Origin: CALKKN01 sp041571375
GTDB lineage: Bacteria > Pseudomonadota > Gammaproteobacteria > Xanthomonadales > SZUA-36
Assembly: GCA_041571375.1 (NCBI GenBank)
Contig: JBFFUJ010000141.1
Location: 1-6,718 of the forward strand
Reading direction: 5' to 3'
DNA length: 6,718 bases
The position numbers were made by a program, and so were the translations under genes. Shown one piece after another: positions 1 to 6,459 of this stretch. Position 1 is the first letter of the stretch. Every line of letters starts with the position of its first letter. The notes beneath the pieces are model-generated. The model saw nothing but the letters and a program-made list of their open reading frames with translations, searched no databases and was not told the DNA's origin.

Positions 1-660
1 CTGGAACGGCACGGCGATCGCTGGATCATTCGCAGCAGTGGCAGCGGCACCCATGGACTCGCCCGGATCCTGGCCGCCAGCGACAGCGAACAGGCCCTCG
101 GCCGCCTGCTGGAGGGACGCTTCCGCCCGGATTTCTACACGCGTCACACGCGATGGGCGGGAATCGACGACCGCTGGAAGGTCGAATTCGACTGGACCGC
201 GCGTCGCGTCGGCATTCAGCATGACAGGCACGACACGCTCTGGATCCAGATGATTGGCGACTCGCTGGATCCCCTGTCGCTGAAACTCGAGATGCGGCAG
301 CGTCTGAGGCGGGCCGGGCAGGATCTTCGCTTCCACATGGTCGAAGAAGACGAAATCGACGAGCAGAATTTCCGGAGGCTGCCGGGCGAGTGGCTGGAAA
401 CCAGCCTGGGCTGCCTGTTGACCATACCCGTGGAGAAAATCCGCCACGAAAGCAAGCGTTACACCCGCGCCTGGCATGCTCCCGACCTGGGTTTCGTCGA
501 GGTTCGCATGGAGCATGGCAAGACCGGGGGCAGCCACCACGAGGTCCGTATCACGGAGCTGGCCCTCGACGACATCGACATCGTCCCCAGACCCGGCTGC
601 GCGGCCCGACAGTCCGGCGGAAGCGGCCCGGGCGGCAGGCTTCCGGACGAAGAGCGATGA
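1..660 (+). CDS. DUF3108 domain protein, 3' part (5' end outside window)
   Basis: The reading frame is open from the first base and ends at TGA 658-660, giving 219 visible codons; the true start lies upstream of the window. The protein pattern fits the DUF3108 family of proteobacterial envelope proteins: an early 'FRPDFYTRHTRW' segment, then 'KVEFDW', then alternating strands with charged and aromatic residues such as 'LSLKLEMRQRL' and 'YTRAWHAPDLGFVEVRMEHG'. Such proteins are thought to be exported and rich in beta strands, but no biochemical role is established. The signal sequence, if any, is not visible here. The last 30 or so residues are a Gly/Pro/Arg-rich tail that looks disordered and lies outside the domain. 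The stop codon overlaps the start of the M48 protease gene (ATGA), so the two are probably translated together. Family assignment is by recalled pattern, not by a search. Confidence 0.75.
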   Translation: MERHGDRWIIRSSGSGTHGLARILAASDSEQALGRLLEGRFRPDFYTRHTRWAGIDDRWKVEFDWTARRVGIQHDRHDTLWIQMIGDSLDPLSLKLEMRQRLRRAGQDLRFHMVEEDEIDEQNFRRLPGEWLETSLGCLLTIPVEKIRHESKRYTRAWHAPDLGFVEVRMEHGKTGGSHHEVRITELALDDIDIVPRPGCAARQSGGSGPGGRLPDEER

Positions 661-2264
661 AAGCCCGCAGACTCAGCGGCTTGCTCGCGCTGGCCCTGGC
701 TGCGGCGGGTCTCACGGCGGGCTGCGCAGTCAACCCGGTGACCGGGCAGACCCAGCTGCAGCTGCTGGGCAGCGATTGGGAACGCGAGGTCGGCGCCCGG
801 ATGTATATGCCCATGAAACAGTCACAGGGCGGAGATTTCGTGCTCGACCCCCGCTTGACGGCCTACCTGGAGGAAGTCGGTGACCGGGTGGCCGCGCGGG
901 CGCGGCGCCGCGACGAACTGGATTTCGAGTTCAGCATTCTCCACGACTCGGTGCCGAATGCCTGGGCGCTTCCGGGCGGCAAGATCGTAATCAACCGCGG
1001 CCTGCTGACCGAGTTGAGCTCAGAGGCGGAGCTGGCCGCCGTGCTGAGCCATGAGATCGTCCATGCGGACGCGGCCCACGGGGCACATGCGCAATCCAAG
1101 GGCATGCTGACCCAGGCCGGCGCGGTCATCAGCATGGTCATACTCGGCAGTGCGATCCCGTCCCAGTCAGCCCGTGAAGTGGCCATGATGGTGCCTGCCC
1201 TGGGCGCGCAGCTCCTGACCCAGAAATATGGCCGCGACGCTGAACGCGAGGCGGACGAGTACGGAATGCTCTACCTGTCCGAGGCCGGGTATGACCCGCA
1301 GGGCGCCGTGCAGCTTCAGGAGACGTTCCTGCAGTTGGCCGAAGGCCGTGACCCCGACTGGATCAGCGGCCTGTTCGCCTCCCACCCGCCATCGCGCGAG
1401 CGGGTCCAGAACAACCGGCGCACCGCGGCCCGCCTGCCGCAGGCCGGCGTGGTCGCTGCCGAACGATACCGGGACATGATCCACTACCTGCGCGAAGTGG
1501 AGCCGGCTTACGCGGCCTACGACGAGGCCCAGAAAGCCCTGGCCGAAGACCAGCCGCAGCGGGCCCAGGAAAAGCTCGACGCGGCGCTGGAGATCGAACC
1601 GCGGGAGTCTCTGTTTCTTGCGCTGCAGGGGGATCTCTACGCGCTCGACGGCGACCGTGAGCGCGCGCTCGGCGCCTACGAGGAAGCAGTTGCCGCCAAC
1701 CCGGGATATTTTTACGGGCACCTGCGCACGGGCCAGATGAACTACCGAACGGACCGTCCCGGGCGGGCACGAGCGGGCCTGCAGGCAAGCCTCGAGTTGA
1801 TGCCGACGGCGGAGGCGCACTACCTGCTCGGCATCCTGGACCGCCGGGAAGGCCAGATCGACAGCGCGATGCAGCATTTCCGGGCGGCCGCCCAATCGGA
1901 CTCGGAGACCGGGCTGCTTGCGGCTCGGGAGCTGCTGATCCTCGACCTGCCCGAGAACCCGTCACGTTACGTCGCCCTGCGGCTCGCTGTGGACCCGGAA
2001 AACCAGGTCTGGGTTCAACTGGGCAACGCCACCCCGCTCGCCCTGTCGGACATCGAAGTCCGCTTCGCCTGGCTGGACGATCAGGGCACGCCGCGGGAGG
2101 GGCGCCGGAGCTTCGCCGGACCATTGCCTGCCGGACAGCAGGCCCAGCTGAGCCTGGGTGTTCGTCTGTCGAGGCCCGCCGAGCTCGCGCAGCGCGTGCA
2201 GGCCGGGGTCACCGCGGCCCGCCTGGCGGATGAAGGCGCGCAGGCTTCGCCTGCTTCAGACTGA
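657..2264 (+). CDS. M48 family zinc metalloprotease lipoprotein with TPR repeats (BepA-like)
   Basis: A predicted 535-residue periplasmic protease anchored as a lipoprotein. Residues 1-22 form a signal peptide (MKARR, then a hydrophobic Leu/Ala stretch) ending in LTAGC with Cys23 as the lipidated residue. Residue +2 is Ala, which predicts outer-membrane sorting. 'NPVTGQTQL' just after the Cys is typical of M48 lipoproteins. The catalytic motif HEIVH is at 132-136, preceded by the conserved NAWALPGGKIVINRGLL block (101-117); the third zinc ligand is probably Glu198 in READEYG. His243 in SHPPSRERV corresponds to the His region that gates the active site in BepA. About four TPR-like helical pairs span 286-417, followed by a strand-rich C-terminal segment (about 437-522). 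E. coli BepA has 487 residues and ends with its TPR region. The start at 657 is chosen because it gives the signal peptide and overlaps the upstream stop; the same frame stays open further upstream without signal-like sequence. Substrates are unknown. Confidence 0.9.
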   Translation: MKARRLSGLLALALAAAGLTAGCAVNPVTGQTQLQLLGSDWEREVGARMYMPMKQSQGGDFVLDPRLTAYLEEVGDRVAARARRRDELDFEFSILHDSVPNAWALPGGKIVINRGLLTELSSEAELAAVLSHEIVHADAAHGAHAQSKGMLTQAGAVISMVILGSAIPSQSAREVAMMVPALGAQLLTQKYGRDAEREADEYGMLYLSEAGYDPQGAVQLQETFLQLAEGRDPDWISGLFASHPPSRERVQNNRRTAARLPQAGVVAAERYRDMIHYLREVEPAYAAYDEAQKALAEDQPQRAQEKLDAALEIEPRESLFLALQGDLYALDGDRERALGAYEEAVAANPGYFYGHLRTGQMNYRTDRPGRARAGLQASLELMPTAEAHYLLGILDRREGQIDSAMQHFRAAAQSDSETGLLAARELLILDLPENPSRYVALRLAVDPENQVWVQLGNATPLALSDIEVRFAWLDDQGTPREGRRSFAGPLPAGQQAQLSLGVRLSRPAELAQRVQAGVTAARLADEGAQASPASD

Positions 2265-2266
2265 AG
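2231..2266. other. Stem-loops spanning convergent stop codons
   Basis: Two short hairpins can form where the M48 gene and murA overlap tail to tail. The first is a 6-bp stem, GCAGGC (2240-2245) with GCCTGC (2249-2254) and a TTC loop. The second is a 5-bp stem, CTTCA (2254-2258) with TGAAG (2262-2266) and a GAC loop; it contains both stop codons (murA TCA on plus 2256-2258, M48 TGA 2262-2264). A further TGAAG at 2231-2235 could compete for the same CTTCA. No T-tract follows on either strand, so this is not a standard intrinsic terminator. It could slow polymerase or act with Rho, or it may be chance in GC-rich coding sequence. Confidence 0.3.
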
Positions 2267-3524
2267 TGGAGCGGACGCGCTTGATGCGGGCACCGAGGGC
2301 GACCAGCTTCTCCTCGATGATTTCGTAGCCGCGATCGATGTGATACACGCGGTCCACGGTGGTAACCCCCTCTGCCACCAGGCCGGCCAGCACCAGAGAA
2401 GCGGAAGCGCGCAGGTCGGTGGCCATGATCGGCGCACCGGTCAACCCCGGCACGCCCCGGACGATGGCGGTGTTTCCCTTGAGCCGGATGTCCGCGCCGA
2501 GCCGCTGCAGTTCCTGGACGTGCATGAAGCGGTTTTCAAAGACCGTTTCCGTGATCACGGCAGTGCCGTCCGCGATGGTGTTCAGAGCCGTGAACTGGGC
2601 CTGCATGTCGGTGGGAAAAGCGGGATACGGGGCAGTCGTAATATCCACCGAACGCGGCCGCCGGCCACCCATGTCCATCTCGATCCAGTCATCCCCCGTG
2701 GTGATCTCCGCGCCAGCCTCGCTGAGCTTTTCCAGCACGGCATCGAGGTGCGCCGGTTTCGCCCGGACGCAGCGAATCCGCCCCCCGGTCATCGCGCAGC
2801 CGACCAGATAGGTGCCTGTCTCGATGCGATCCGGCAGCACCGCGTACTCGCTGCCCTGCAATCGATCCACACCTTCCACCGTGATCGTGTTGCTGCCCGC
2901 GCCCGAAATGCGCGCCCCCATGGAAATCAGGAAATTGGCCAGGTCGACAACCTCCGGCTCCTGGGCCGCGTTCTCAATGACGGTGGTTCCCCGCGCCAGC
3001 GTGGCCGCCATCAGGATGTTCTCGGTGCCGGTGACCGTGACGGTGTCAAGCAGGATTCGCGCCCCGCGAAGCCGGCTGGCGCGGGCTTCGATGTTGCCGT
3101 TACGGACCTCCACCTCGGCCCCCAGGGCATGCAGCCCGTGCAGATGCAGGTCTACCGGCCGCGAGCCGATGGCGCAACCGCCCGGCAGCGCGACCCGGGC
3201 ACGGCCGAACCTTGCCACCAGCGGGCCGAGCACCAGAACCGATGCGCGCATGGTCTTGACCAGGTCATACGGCGCCTCGTAGTGGAGCATACTGCTCGGG
3301 TCGATCTCGATCTGCATGCGGTCGTCCATACTCAGCCGCGCCCCCATCCGCCCAAGCAGCTCCATCGTGGTCGTCACGTCCTGCAGGTGCGGCACGTTGC
3401 TGACCCGCGACGGACCGTCCCCGAGCAGACTGGCCACCAGGATCGGCAGCACGGCGTTCTTCGCCCCGGAAATCCATACCTCTCCGTGCAGCGGCACACC
3501 ACCGTTGATTTCGATCATGGCCAC
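2256..3524 (-). CDS. murA: UDP-N-acetylglucosamine 1-carboxyvinyltransferase
   Basis: MurA transfers enolpyruvate from phosphoenolpyruvate to the 3'-OH of UDP-GlcNAc, the first committed step of cytoplasmic peptidoglycan precursor synthesis and the target of fosfomycin. The 422-residue product is close to the family's usual length (about 419). Visible landmarks are SGAKNA with Lys22-Asn23, TMRAS with Arg93, the catalytic loop LPGGCAIGSRP with Cys117 (E. coli Cys115), FPTDMQAQ with Asp306 (E. coli Asp305), TDLRAS (369-374) and HIDRGYE with Arg398 (E. coli Arg397). Because Cys rather than Asp occupies the loop, natural fosfomycin resistance of the Cys-to-Asp type is not expected. The start is GTG at 3524-3522, directly abutting the ibaG stop, 9 nt after a strong GGAGGAG; an in-frame ATG two codons later is spaced less well. 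The gene follows ibaG as in E. coli and ends with a 9-bp antisense overlap with the M48 gene. Confidence 0.97.
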   Translation of the reverse strand: MAMIEINGGVPLHGEVWISGAKNAVLPILVASLLGDGPSRVSNVPHLQDVTTTMELLGRMGARLSMDDRMQIEIDPSSMLHYEAPYDLVKTMRASVLVLGPLVARFGRARVALPGGCAIGSRPVDLHLHGLHALGAEVEVRNGNIEARASRLRGARILLDTVTVTGTENILMAATLARGTTVIENAAQEPEVVDLANFLISMGARISGAGSNTITVEGVDRLQGSEYAVLPDRIETGTYLVGCAMTGGRIRCVRAKPAHLDAVLEKLSEAGAEITTGDDWIEMDMGGRRPRSVDITTAPYPAFPTDMQAQFTALNTIADGTAVITETVFENRFMHVQELQRLGADIRLKGNTAIVRGVPGLTGAPIMATDLRASASLVLAGLVAEGVTTVDRVYHIDRGYEIIEEKLVALGARIKRVRSTSV

Positions 3525-3755
3525 TCAGGCCTGCTCCTCCGGCGCGAGCGTGCGCAGGCCCAGCGCATGAATCTCGTTGCCCATCAGGGAACCCAGCGTT
3601 GCGTAGACCATGCGATGCCGCTTGAGTGTCGGCAGGCCCTGAAATGCGGGGCTGATCACCACTGCTTCGAAATGCACGCCGTCGTCTCCGCTCACCCGGA
3701 CCTCAGCATCCGGAAGCCCGGTTCGGATCATTTGCTCTATTGTCGCGCTATCCAT
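3525..3755 (-). CDS. ibaG: BolA family protein, IbaG type
   Basis: A 76-residue BolA-fold protein. Family landmarks are the acidic N-terminal helix, VRVSGDDGVHFEAVVISPAF (strand-rich core, about 19-38), the RHRMVYATL helix (46-54) and the C-terminal IHALGLRTLAPEE motif (62-74). His63 corresponds to the conserved His that helps bind a [2Fe-2S] cluster with a monothiol glutaredoxin in this family. In E. coli the product (YrbA/IbaG) is linked to acid stress and iron-sulfur or cell-envelope homeostasis, and its gene sits immediately before murA. The same order here supports IbaG rather than BolA proper. The protein has no Cys and is a few residues shorter at the C-terminus than E. coli IbaG. No convincing Shine-Dalgarno precedes the ATG (3755-3753), and nearby upstream ATG and TTG codons are out of frame, so this start is the only sensible one. 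Co-transcription with murA is very likely, as its stop directly abuts the murA start. Confidence 0.9.
   Translation of the reverse strand: MDSATIEQMIRTGLPDAEVRVSGDDGVHFEAVVISPAFQGLPTLKRHRMVYATLGSLMGNEIHALGLRTLAPEEQA
3534..3540 (-). promoter_or_regulatory. murA ribosome binding site
   Basis: The minus strand reads GGAGGAG here, a near-ideal Shine-Dalgarno sequence lying inside the last codons of ibaG. It is 9 nt from the GTG at 3524 and 15 nt from the ATG at 3518. The spacing favours the GTG start, which also places the conserved Lys-Asn pair at residues 22-23, as in E. coli MurA. Confidence 0.7.
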
Positions 3756-3916
3756 AGACTGTTTACCATCGTGTCCTTATCCAAAAGCTCTGGCGCTCAG
3801 GCCATGAGAGCCGGACATCATAATGGAAGCGCAGGGATCACTGAAAGCCATTTTCATCCGGGCTGCGGCATCTGCTGGCGCGACCGGGCCGCGCACCACA
3901 TGACCGGAATCCGGCC
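3756..3916. promoter_or_regulatory. Divergent intergenic region between ibaG-murA and yrbG operon
   Basis: This 161-bp spacer is the only true gap of any size in the window and must hold or lie near the promoters for both outward-facing units. It is locally more AT-rich around 3755-3830 than the genes. I see no convincing small ORF in it. In E. coli the mlaFEDCB genes lie between ibaG and yrbG. The promoter elements within it are only weakly supported (see the separate entry). Confidence 0.6.
3817..3845 (-). promoter_or_regulatory. Possible sigma70-type promoter for ibaG-murA
   Basis: On the minus strand TATGAT (3822-3817) matches five of six -10 consensus positions. A weak -35, TTCAGT (3845-3840, three of six), lies 17 nt upstream. 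Transcription would start near 3810, leaving a leader of about 55 nt before ibaG. The plus strand reads CATAAT (3819-3824) over the same bases, but without a recognisable -35. This is a prediction from consensus only. Confidence 0.25.
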
Positions 3917-3919
3917 ATG
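3899..3919. repeat. 21-bp near-perfect palindrome over the yrbG start codon
   Basis: The arms are CATG (3899-3902) and CCGGA (3904-3908), mirrored by TCCGG (3910-3914) and CATG (3916-3919) about a central A at 3909. Nine of ten base pairs match; only 3903/3915 (A and C) fail. The right CATG contains the yrbG initiation codon (3917-3919), and the only Shine-Dalgarno-like bases (GGA) lie inside. As RNA it could fold into a hairpin that hides the start; as DNA it could be an operator. Function is inferred only from symmetry and position. Confidence 0.4.
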
Positions 3920-4906
3920 CTGACGGCCATCGCCCAGCTGACCGGTGGCTTCATTCTGCTTGTTTGGGGCGCCGATCGCCTGGTAGCGGGCGCCTCCGCG
4001 CTGGCCAGAAACCTGGGCGTCTCGCCGATGATCATCGGCCTCACGATCATCGCCTTCGGAACATCCGCGCCGGAGCTCATCGTATCCGGCGTGGCCGCGT
4101 ACCGGGGCAACCCGGGCTTGGCAGTCGGCAACGCCATCGGCTCCAACATCGCCAACATCGGTCTGATCCTGGGCGTCACCGCCCTGATCTATCCCCTCCG
4201 CGTCGAATCCGAGACCCTGAAGCGCGAATACCCGCTGCTGACGCTGATCATGATCGCCAGCGTCATCATGGCGGCAGACCTCCTCTACGACCGAACCGAA
4301 GGCGTCCTGTTGCTGACCGGTCTCGTGGCCCTGGTGATCTGGATGGTGAGGTTCGCTTTGCGGCGCGGCGCGGACGATCCGCTGGCGGCGGAGTTCGCCG
4401 CGGAAATACCCAAGGACATGCCCACCCGGCGAGCCGTCAGCTGGCTGCTCGTGGGCCTGATCATCCTGCCGCTGAGTTCCGGCTTTCTGGTCGAGGGCGC
4501 GGTATTCATCGCCCGCAGCCTGCACGTATCGGAGGCGGTGATCGGGCTGACCATCATGGCGCTGGGGACCAGCCTTCCGGAATTGGCCGCCGCGTTGACC
4601 AGTGCCTTGCGGCACGAGGATGACCTGGCCATCGGCAACGTCATCGGTTCGAACATGTTCAACATCCTCGGTGTGCTCGGTATCGCAGCCGTGGTCCATC
4701 CGGTCGAAATCGACATGCTGATGCTGAAACAGGACTTTCCGGTCATGTTCCTGTTCACGATCCTGCTGTTCTTCATGGCCTACGGACTGCATGGTCCCGG
4801 TCAGATCAGCCGCAGGTCCGCCCTGCTGCTGCTCTGTCTCTTCATCGCCTACCAGATACTGATCTGGATGACCGCCTTGCCCGTAGCCACGAAGACGGGC
4901 GTCTGA
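3917..4906 (+). CDS. yrbG: Calcium/sodium antiporter family inner-membrane protein
   Basis: A 329-residue CaCA-superfamily cation exchanger, very close in length to E. coli YrbG (325). Both signature alpha repeats are intact: GTSAPELIVS (48-57) with Glu53, and GTSLPELAAA (217-226) with Glu222, each followed by its partner motif, GNAIGSNIAN (71-80) and GNVIGSNMFN (240-249). The two halves are an internal duplication, as in the whole family. About ten hydrophobic segments can be picked out (near 3-20, 37-58, 73-93, 107-123, 129-146, 174-195, 205-226, 241-261, 273-291, 301-318), with a charged cytoplasm-type loop around 148-172 between the halves. The family exchanges Ca2+ for Na+ (or other cations), but the ion used here cannot be read from sequence and the physiological role of YrbG is unclear. 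The start aligns with E. coli YrbG; its ribosome site is weak and lies in a palindrome. It leads the kdsD-kdsC-lptC operon, as in E. coli. Confidence 0.92.
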   Translation: MLTAIAQLTGGFILLVWGADRLVAGASALARNLGVSPMIIGLTIIAFGTSAPELIVSGVAAYRGNPGLAVGNAIGSNIANIGLILGVTALIYPLRVESETLKREYPLLTLIMIASVIMAADLLYDRTEGVLLLTGLVALVIWMVRFALRRGADDPLAAEFAAEIPKDMPTRRAVSWLLVGLIILPLSSGFLVEGAVFIARSLHVSEAVIGLTIMALGTSLPELAAALTSALRHEDDLAIGNVIGSNMFNILGVLGIAAVVHPVEIDMLMLKQDFPVMFLFTILLFFMAYGLHGPGQISRRSALLLLCLFIAYQILIWMTALPVATKTGV

Positions 4907-4932
4907 ATCGGCCTTGCTGGTAAAATAAGCCG

Positions 4933-5904
4933 ATGAATAAAGCTGCCATCGAATCGCTGGCCCGGGCAGTCATCGAGACCGAAGCCGGCGCCATAGCCGA
5001 CCTTGCCGAACGAATCGACTCGGGGTTCCTGCATGCCTGCTCGCTGATGCTGAGCTGCACAGGGCGTATCGTGGTCATAGGGATGGGCAAATCCGGCCAC
5101 ATCGGCAGCAAGATTGCCGCCACGATGGCGAGTACGGGAACGCCCGCTTTTTTCGTGCATCCCGCAGAGGCCAGCCATGGCGACCTCGGTATGATCAAGG
5201 CCGCAGACGTCGTCCTGGCGATCTCGAATTCGGGCGAGACCGACGAGGTCAACGTCATCCTGCCGCTGCTCAAGCGCCTCGGCGTCAAAATCGTGGGGAT
5301 GACGGGCAACGGCGAGTCGACCCTGGCGCGGCACGCCGACGCCCACCTGGACGTCAGCGTGCAAAAGGAGGCCTGCCCCCTCGGTCTGGCCCCCACCTCG
5401 AGCACCACGGCCGCCCTGGTGATGGGCGATGCGCTTGCCGTCTCGCTGCTGGAGAGCCGTGGCTTTACCAGGGAGGATTTTGCCCGCTCGCATCCTGCCG
5501 GACAGTTGGGGCGCAGGTTGCTGCTGCACATTCAGGACGTCATGCATCGGGACGACGGCATTCCGCGCGTCCCGCAGGATGCCTCGGTCAGCCAGGCCAT
5601 CGTGGAAATGACCGCCAAACGACTCGGCATGACCGCGGTGACCGGCCCCGACGGACGCGCCGTCGGCATTTTCACGGATGGCGACCTGCGTCGAACCCTC
5701 GACAGCGGACTCGATCCCCACACGACGCCTGTCAGCGATGTCATGACGCGCGGCGGCAGAACCATCGGGCCCGACGCGCTGGCGGTCGAGGCCGTGCATC
5801 TGATGCAGAAACACTCGATTCAGGGTTTGCTGGTCGTCGACGCCGAAGGCGACCTCGTGGGGGCGCTGAATTTCCAGGACCTGTTGCGCGCCGGGGTGGT
5901 CTGA
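4933..5904 (+). CDS. kdsD: D-arabinose 5-phosphate isomerase
   Basis: KdsD converts D-ribulose 5-phosphate to D-arabinose 5-phosphate, the first step of Kdo synthesis for the LPS inner core. The 323-residue protein (E. coli 328) has an N-terminal SIS sugar-isomerase domain, about 30-185, and two CBS domains, about 200-257 and 268-321. Visible residues include GMGKSGHIG (50-58, Lys53), HPAEASHGDLG (76-86, His82), ISNSGETDE (97-105, Glu105), CPLGLAPTSSTTA (148-160) and SHPAG with His187; these align with E. coli Lys59, His88, Glu111 and His193, implicated in catalysis. The CBS pair contains the typical GIFTDGDLRR. The gene begins 26 bp after yrbG with no strong Shine-Dalgarno and directly abuts kdsC. 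The paralogue GutQ shares the architecture, but the kdsC-lptC neighbourhood identifies KdsD. Confidence 0.96.
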   Translation: MNKAAIESLARAVIETEAGAIADLAERIDSGFLHACSLMLSCTGRIVVIGMGKSGHIGSKIAATMASTGTPAFFVHPAEASHGDLGMIKAADVVLAISNSGETDEVNVILPLLKRLGVKIVGMTGNGESTLARHADAHLDVSVQKEACPLGLAPTSSTTAALVMGDALAVSLLESRGFTREDFARSHPAGQLGRRLLLHIQDVMHRDDGIPRVPQDASVSQAIVEMTAKRLGMTAVTGPDGRAVGIFTDGDLRRTLDSGLDPHTTPVSDVMTRGGRTIGPDALAVEAVHLMQKHSIQGLLVVDAEGDLVGALNFQDLLRAGVV

Positions 5905-6459
5905 ATGCCGGTCATCGACATCTCGGCCGTCGATCCGCTGCTGGTGGAGCGAGCGTCCCGAATCAAGGCGCTGGTGCTCGACGTCGACGGCGTGCTGACC
6001 GACGGCCGGCTGTACTTCGATAACCAGGGGAATGAATTGAAGGCCTTCAGCACGCGCGACGGCCTCGGGCTGCGCGAGCTGCAGGGGGCCGGCCTGCTCG
6101 TGGCTCTGATCACGGGACGCCAGTCGCAGATTGTCGCGGCCCGCGCGGCAAACCTGAACATCGAGCATGTCTACCAGGGCCGCCACGACAAGCTGGAGGC
6201 ATTCCACGAACTGCTGGCGGCAGCCGGACTCGACGCGGCGGAGACTTGCTACGCGGGCGACGACTGGCTTGACGTGCCGGTGCTGAATCGCGTCGGCCTG
6301 GCCGTGACCGTCGCGGATGCCGATGCGGTGGTCAAGCGCCACGTGCACTGGATCACGCAGCGGCCGGGCGGTCATGGGGCGGTCCGCGAAATCTGCGACC
6401 TGATTCTGGCGGCACAGGGGCTGGACCAACAGGTTTTCGACAGGATCCTGGGGCCGTGA
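5905..6459 (+). CDS. kdsC: 3-deoxy-D-manno-octulosonate 8-phosphate phosphatase
   Basis: KdsC removes phosphate from Kdo 8-phosphate to give free Kdo, which is then activated by KdsB. This 184-residue protein is a capless HAD phosphatase of the family's usual size. Motif I is LDVDGVLTDG (25-34) with nucleophile Asp26 and acid/base Asp28; motif II is LITGR with Thr70; motif III is the Lys of GRHDK (Lys96); motif IV is AGDDWLDVP with Asp119-Asp120. The C-terminal tail carries RPGGHGAVREICDLIL (153-168), characteristic of KdsC, where the tail reaches into the neighbouring subunit's active site of the tetramer. All catalytic residues are present. The ATG follows the kdsD stop with no gap, with a purine-rich GGGGTGG in the last kdsD codons as a likely ribosome site, and its own stop overlaps the lptC start by 4 nt, so translation is probably coupled along the operon. 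Confidence 0.96.
   Translation: MPVIDISAVDPLLVERASRIKALVLDVDGVLTDGRLYFDNQGNELKAFSTRDGLGLRELQGAGLLVALITGRQSQIVAARAANLNIEHVYQGRHDKLEAFHELLAAAGLDAAETCYAGDDWLDVPVLNRVGLAVTVADADAVVKRHVHWITQRPGGHGAVREICDLILAAQGLDQQVFDRILGP

Noticed and set aside
390..656. Upstream extension of the M48 reading frame to an ATG at 390
   Set aside because: The added 89 residues overlap the DUF3108 gene, look like shadow sequence, and would bury the signal peptide and lipobox that begin at 657.
3518..3524. ATG at 3518 as the murA start
   Set aside because: It is 15 nt from the strong GGAGGAG, whereas the GTG at 3524 is 9 nt away and gives the family's usual residue numbering.
2340..3923. Long plus-strand open frame (527 codons) antisense to murA and ibaG
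   Set aside because: It runs opposite a textbook murA, its translation is rich in His, Arg and Gln with no recognisable motif, and it is explained by the GC-rich third positions of the real genes.
3854..4792. Minus-strand open frame (312 codons) opposite yrbG
   Set aside because: The plus strand encodes a complete antiporter with both signature repeats and correct length; the antisense translation has no motif.
4921..4926. TAAAAT as a -10 box for a separate kdsD promoter
   Set aside because: It lies only 6 nt before the kdsD ATG and has no -35 element at a workable distance; an internal promoter inside yrbG remains possible but is not visible here.
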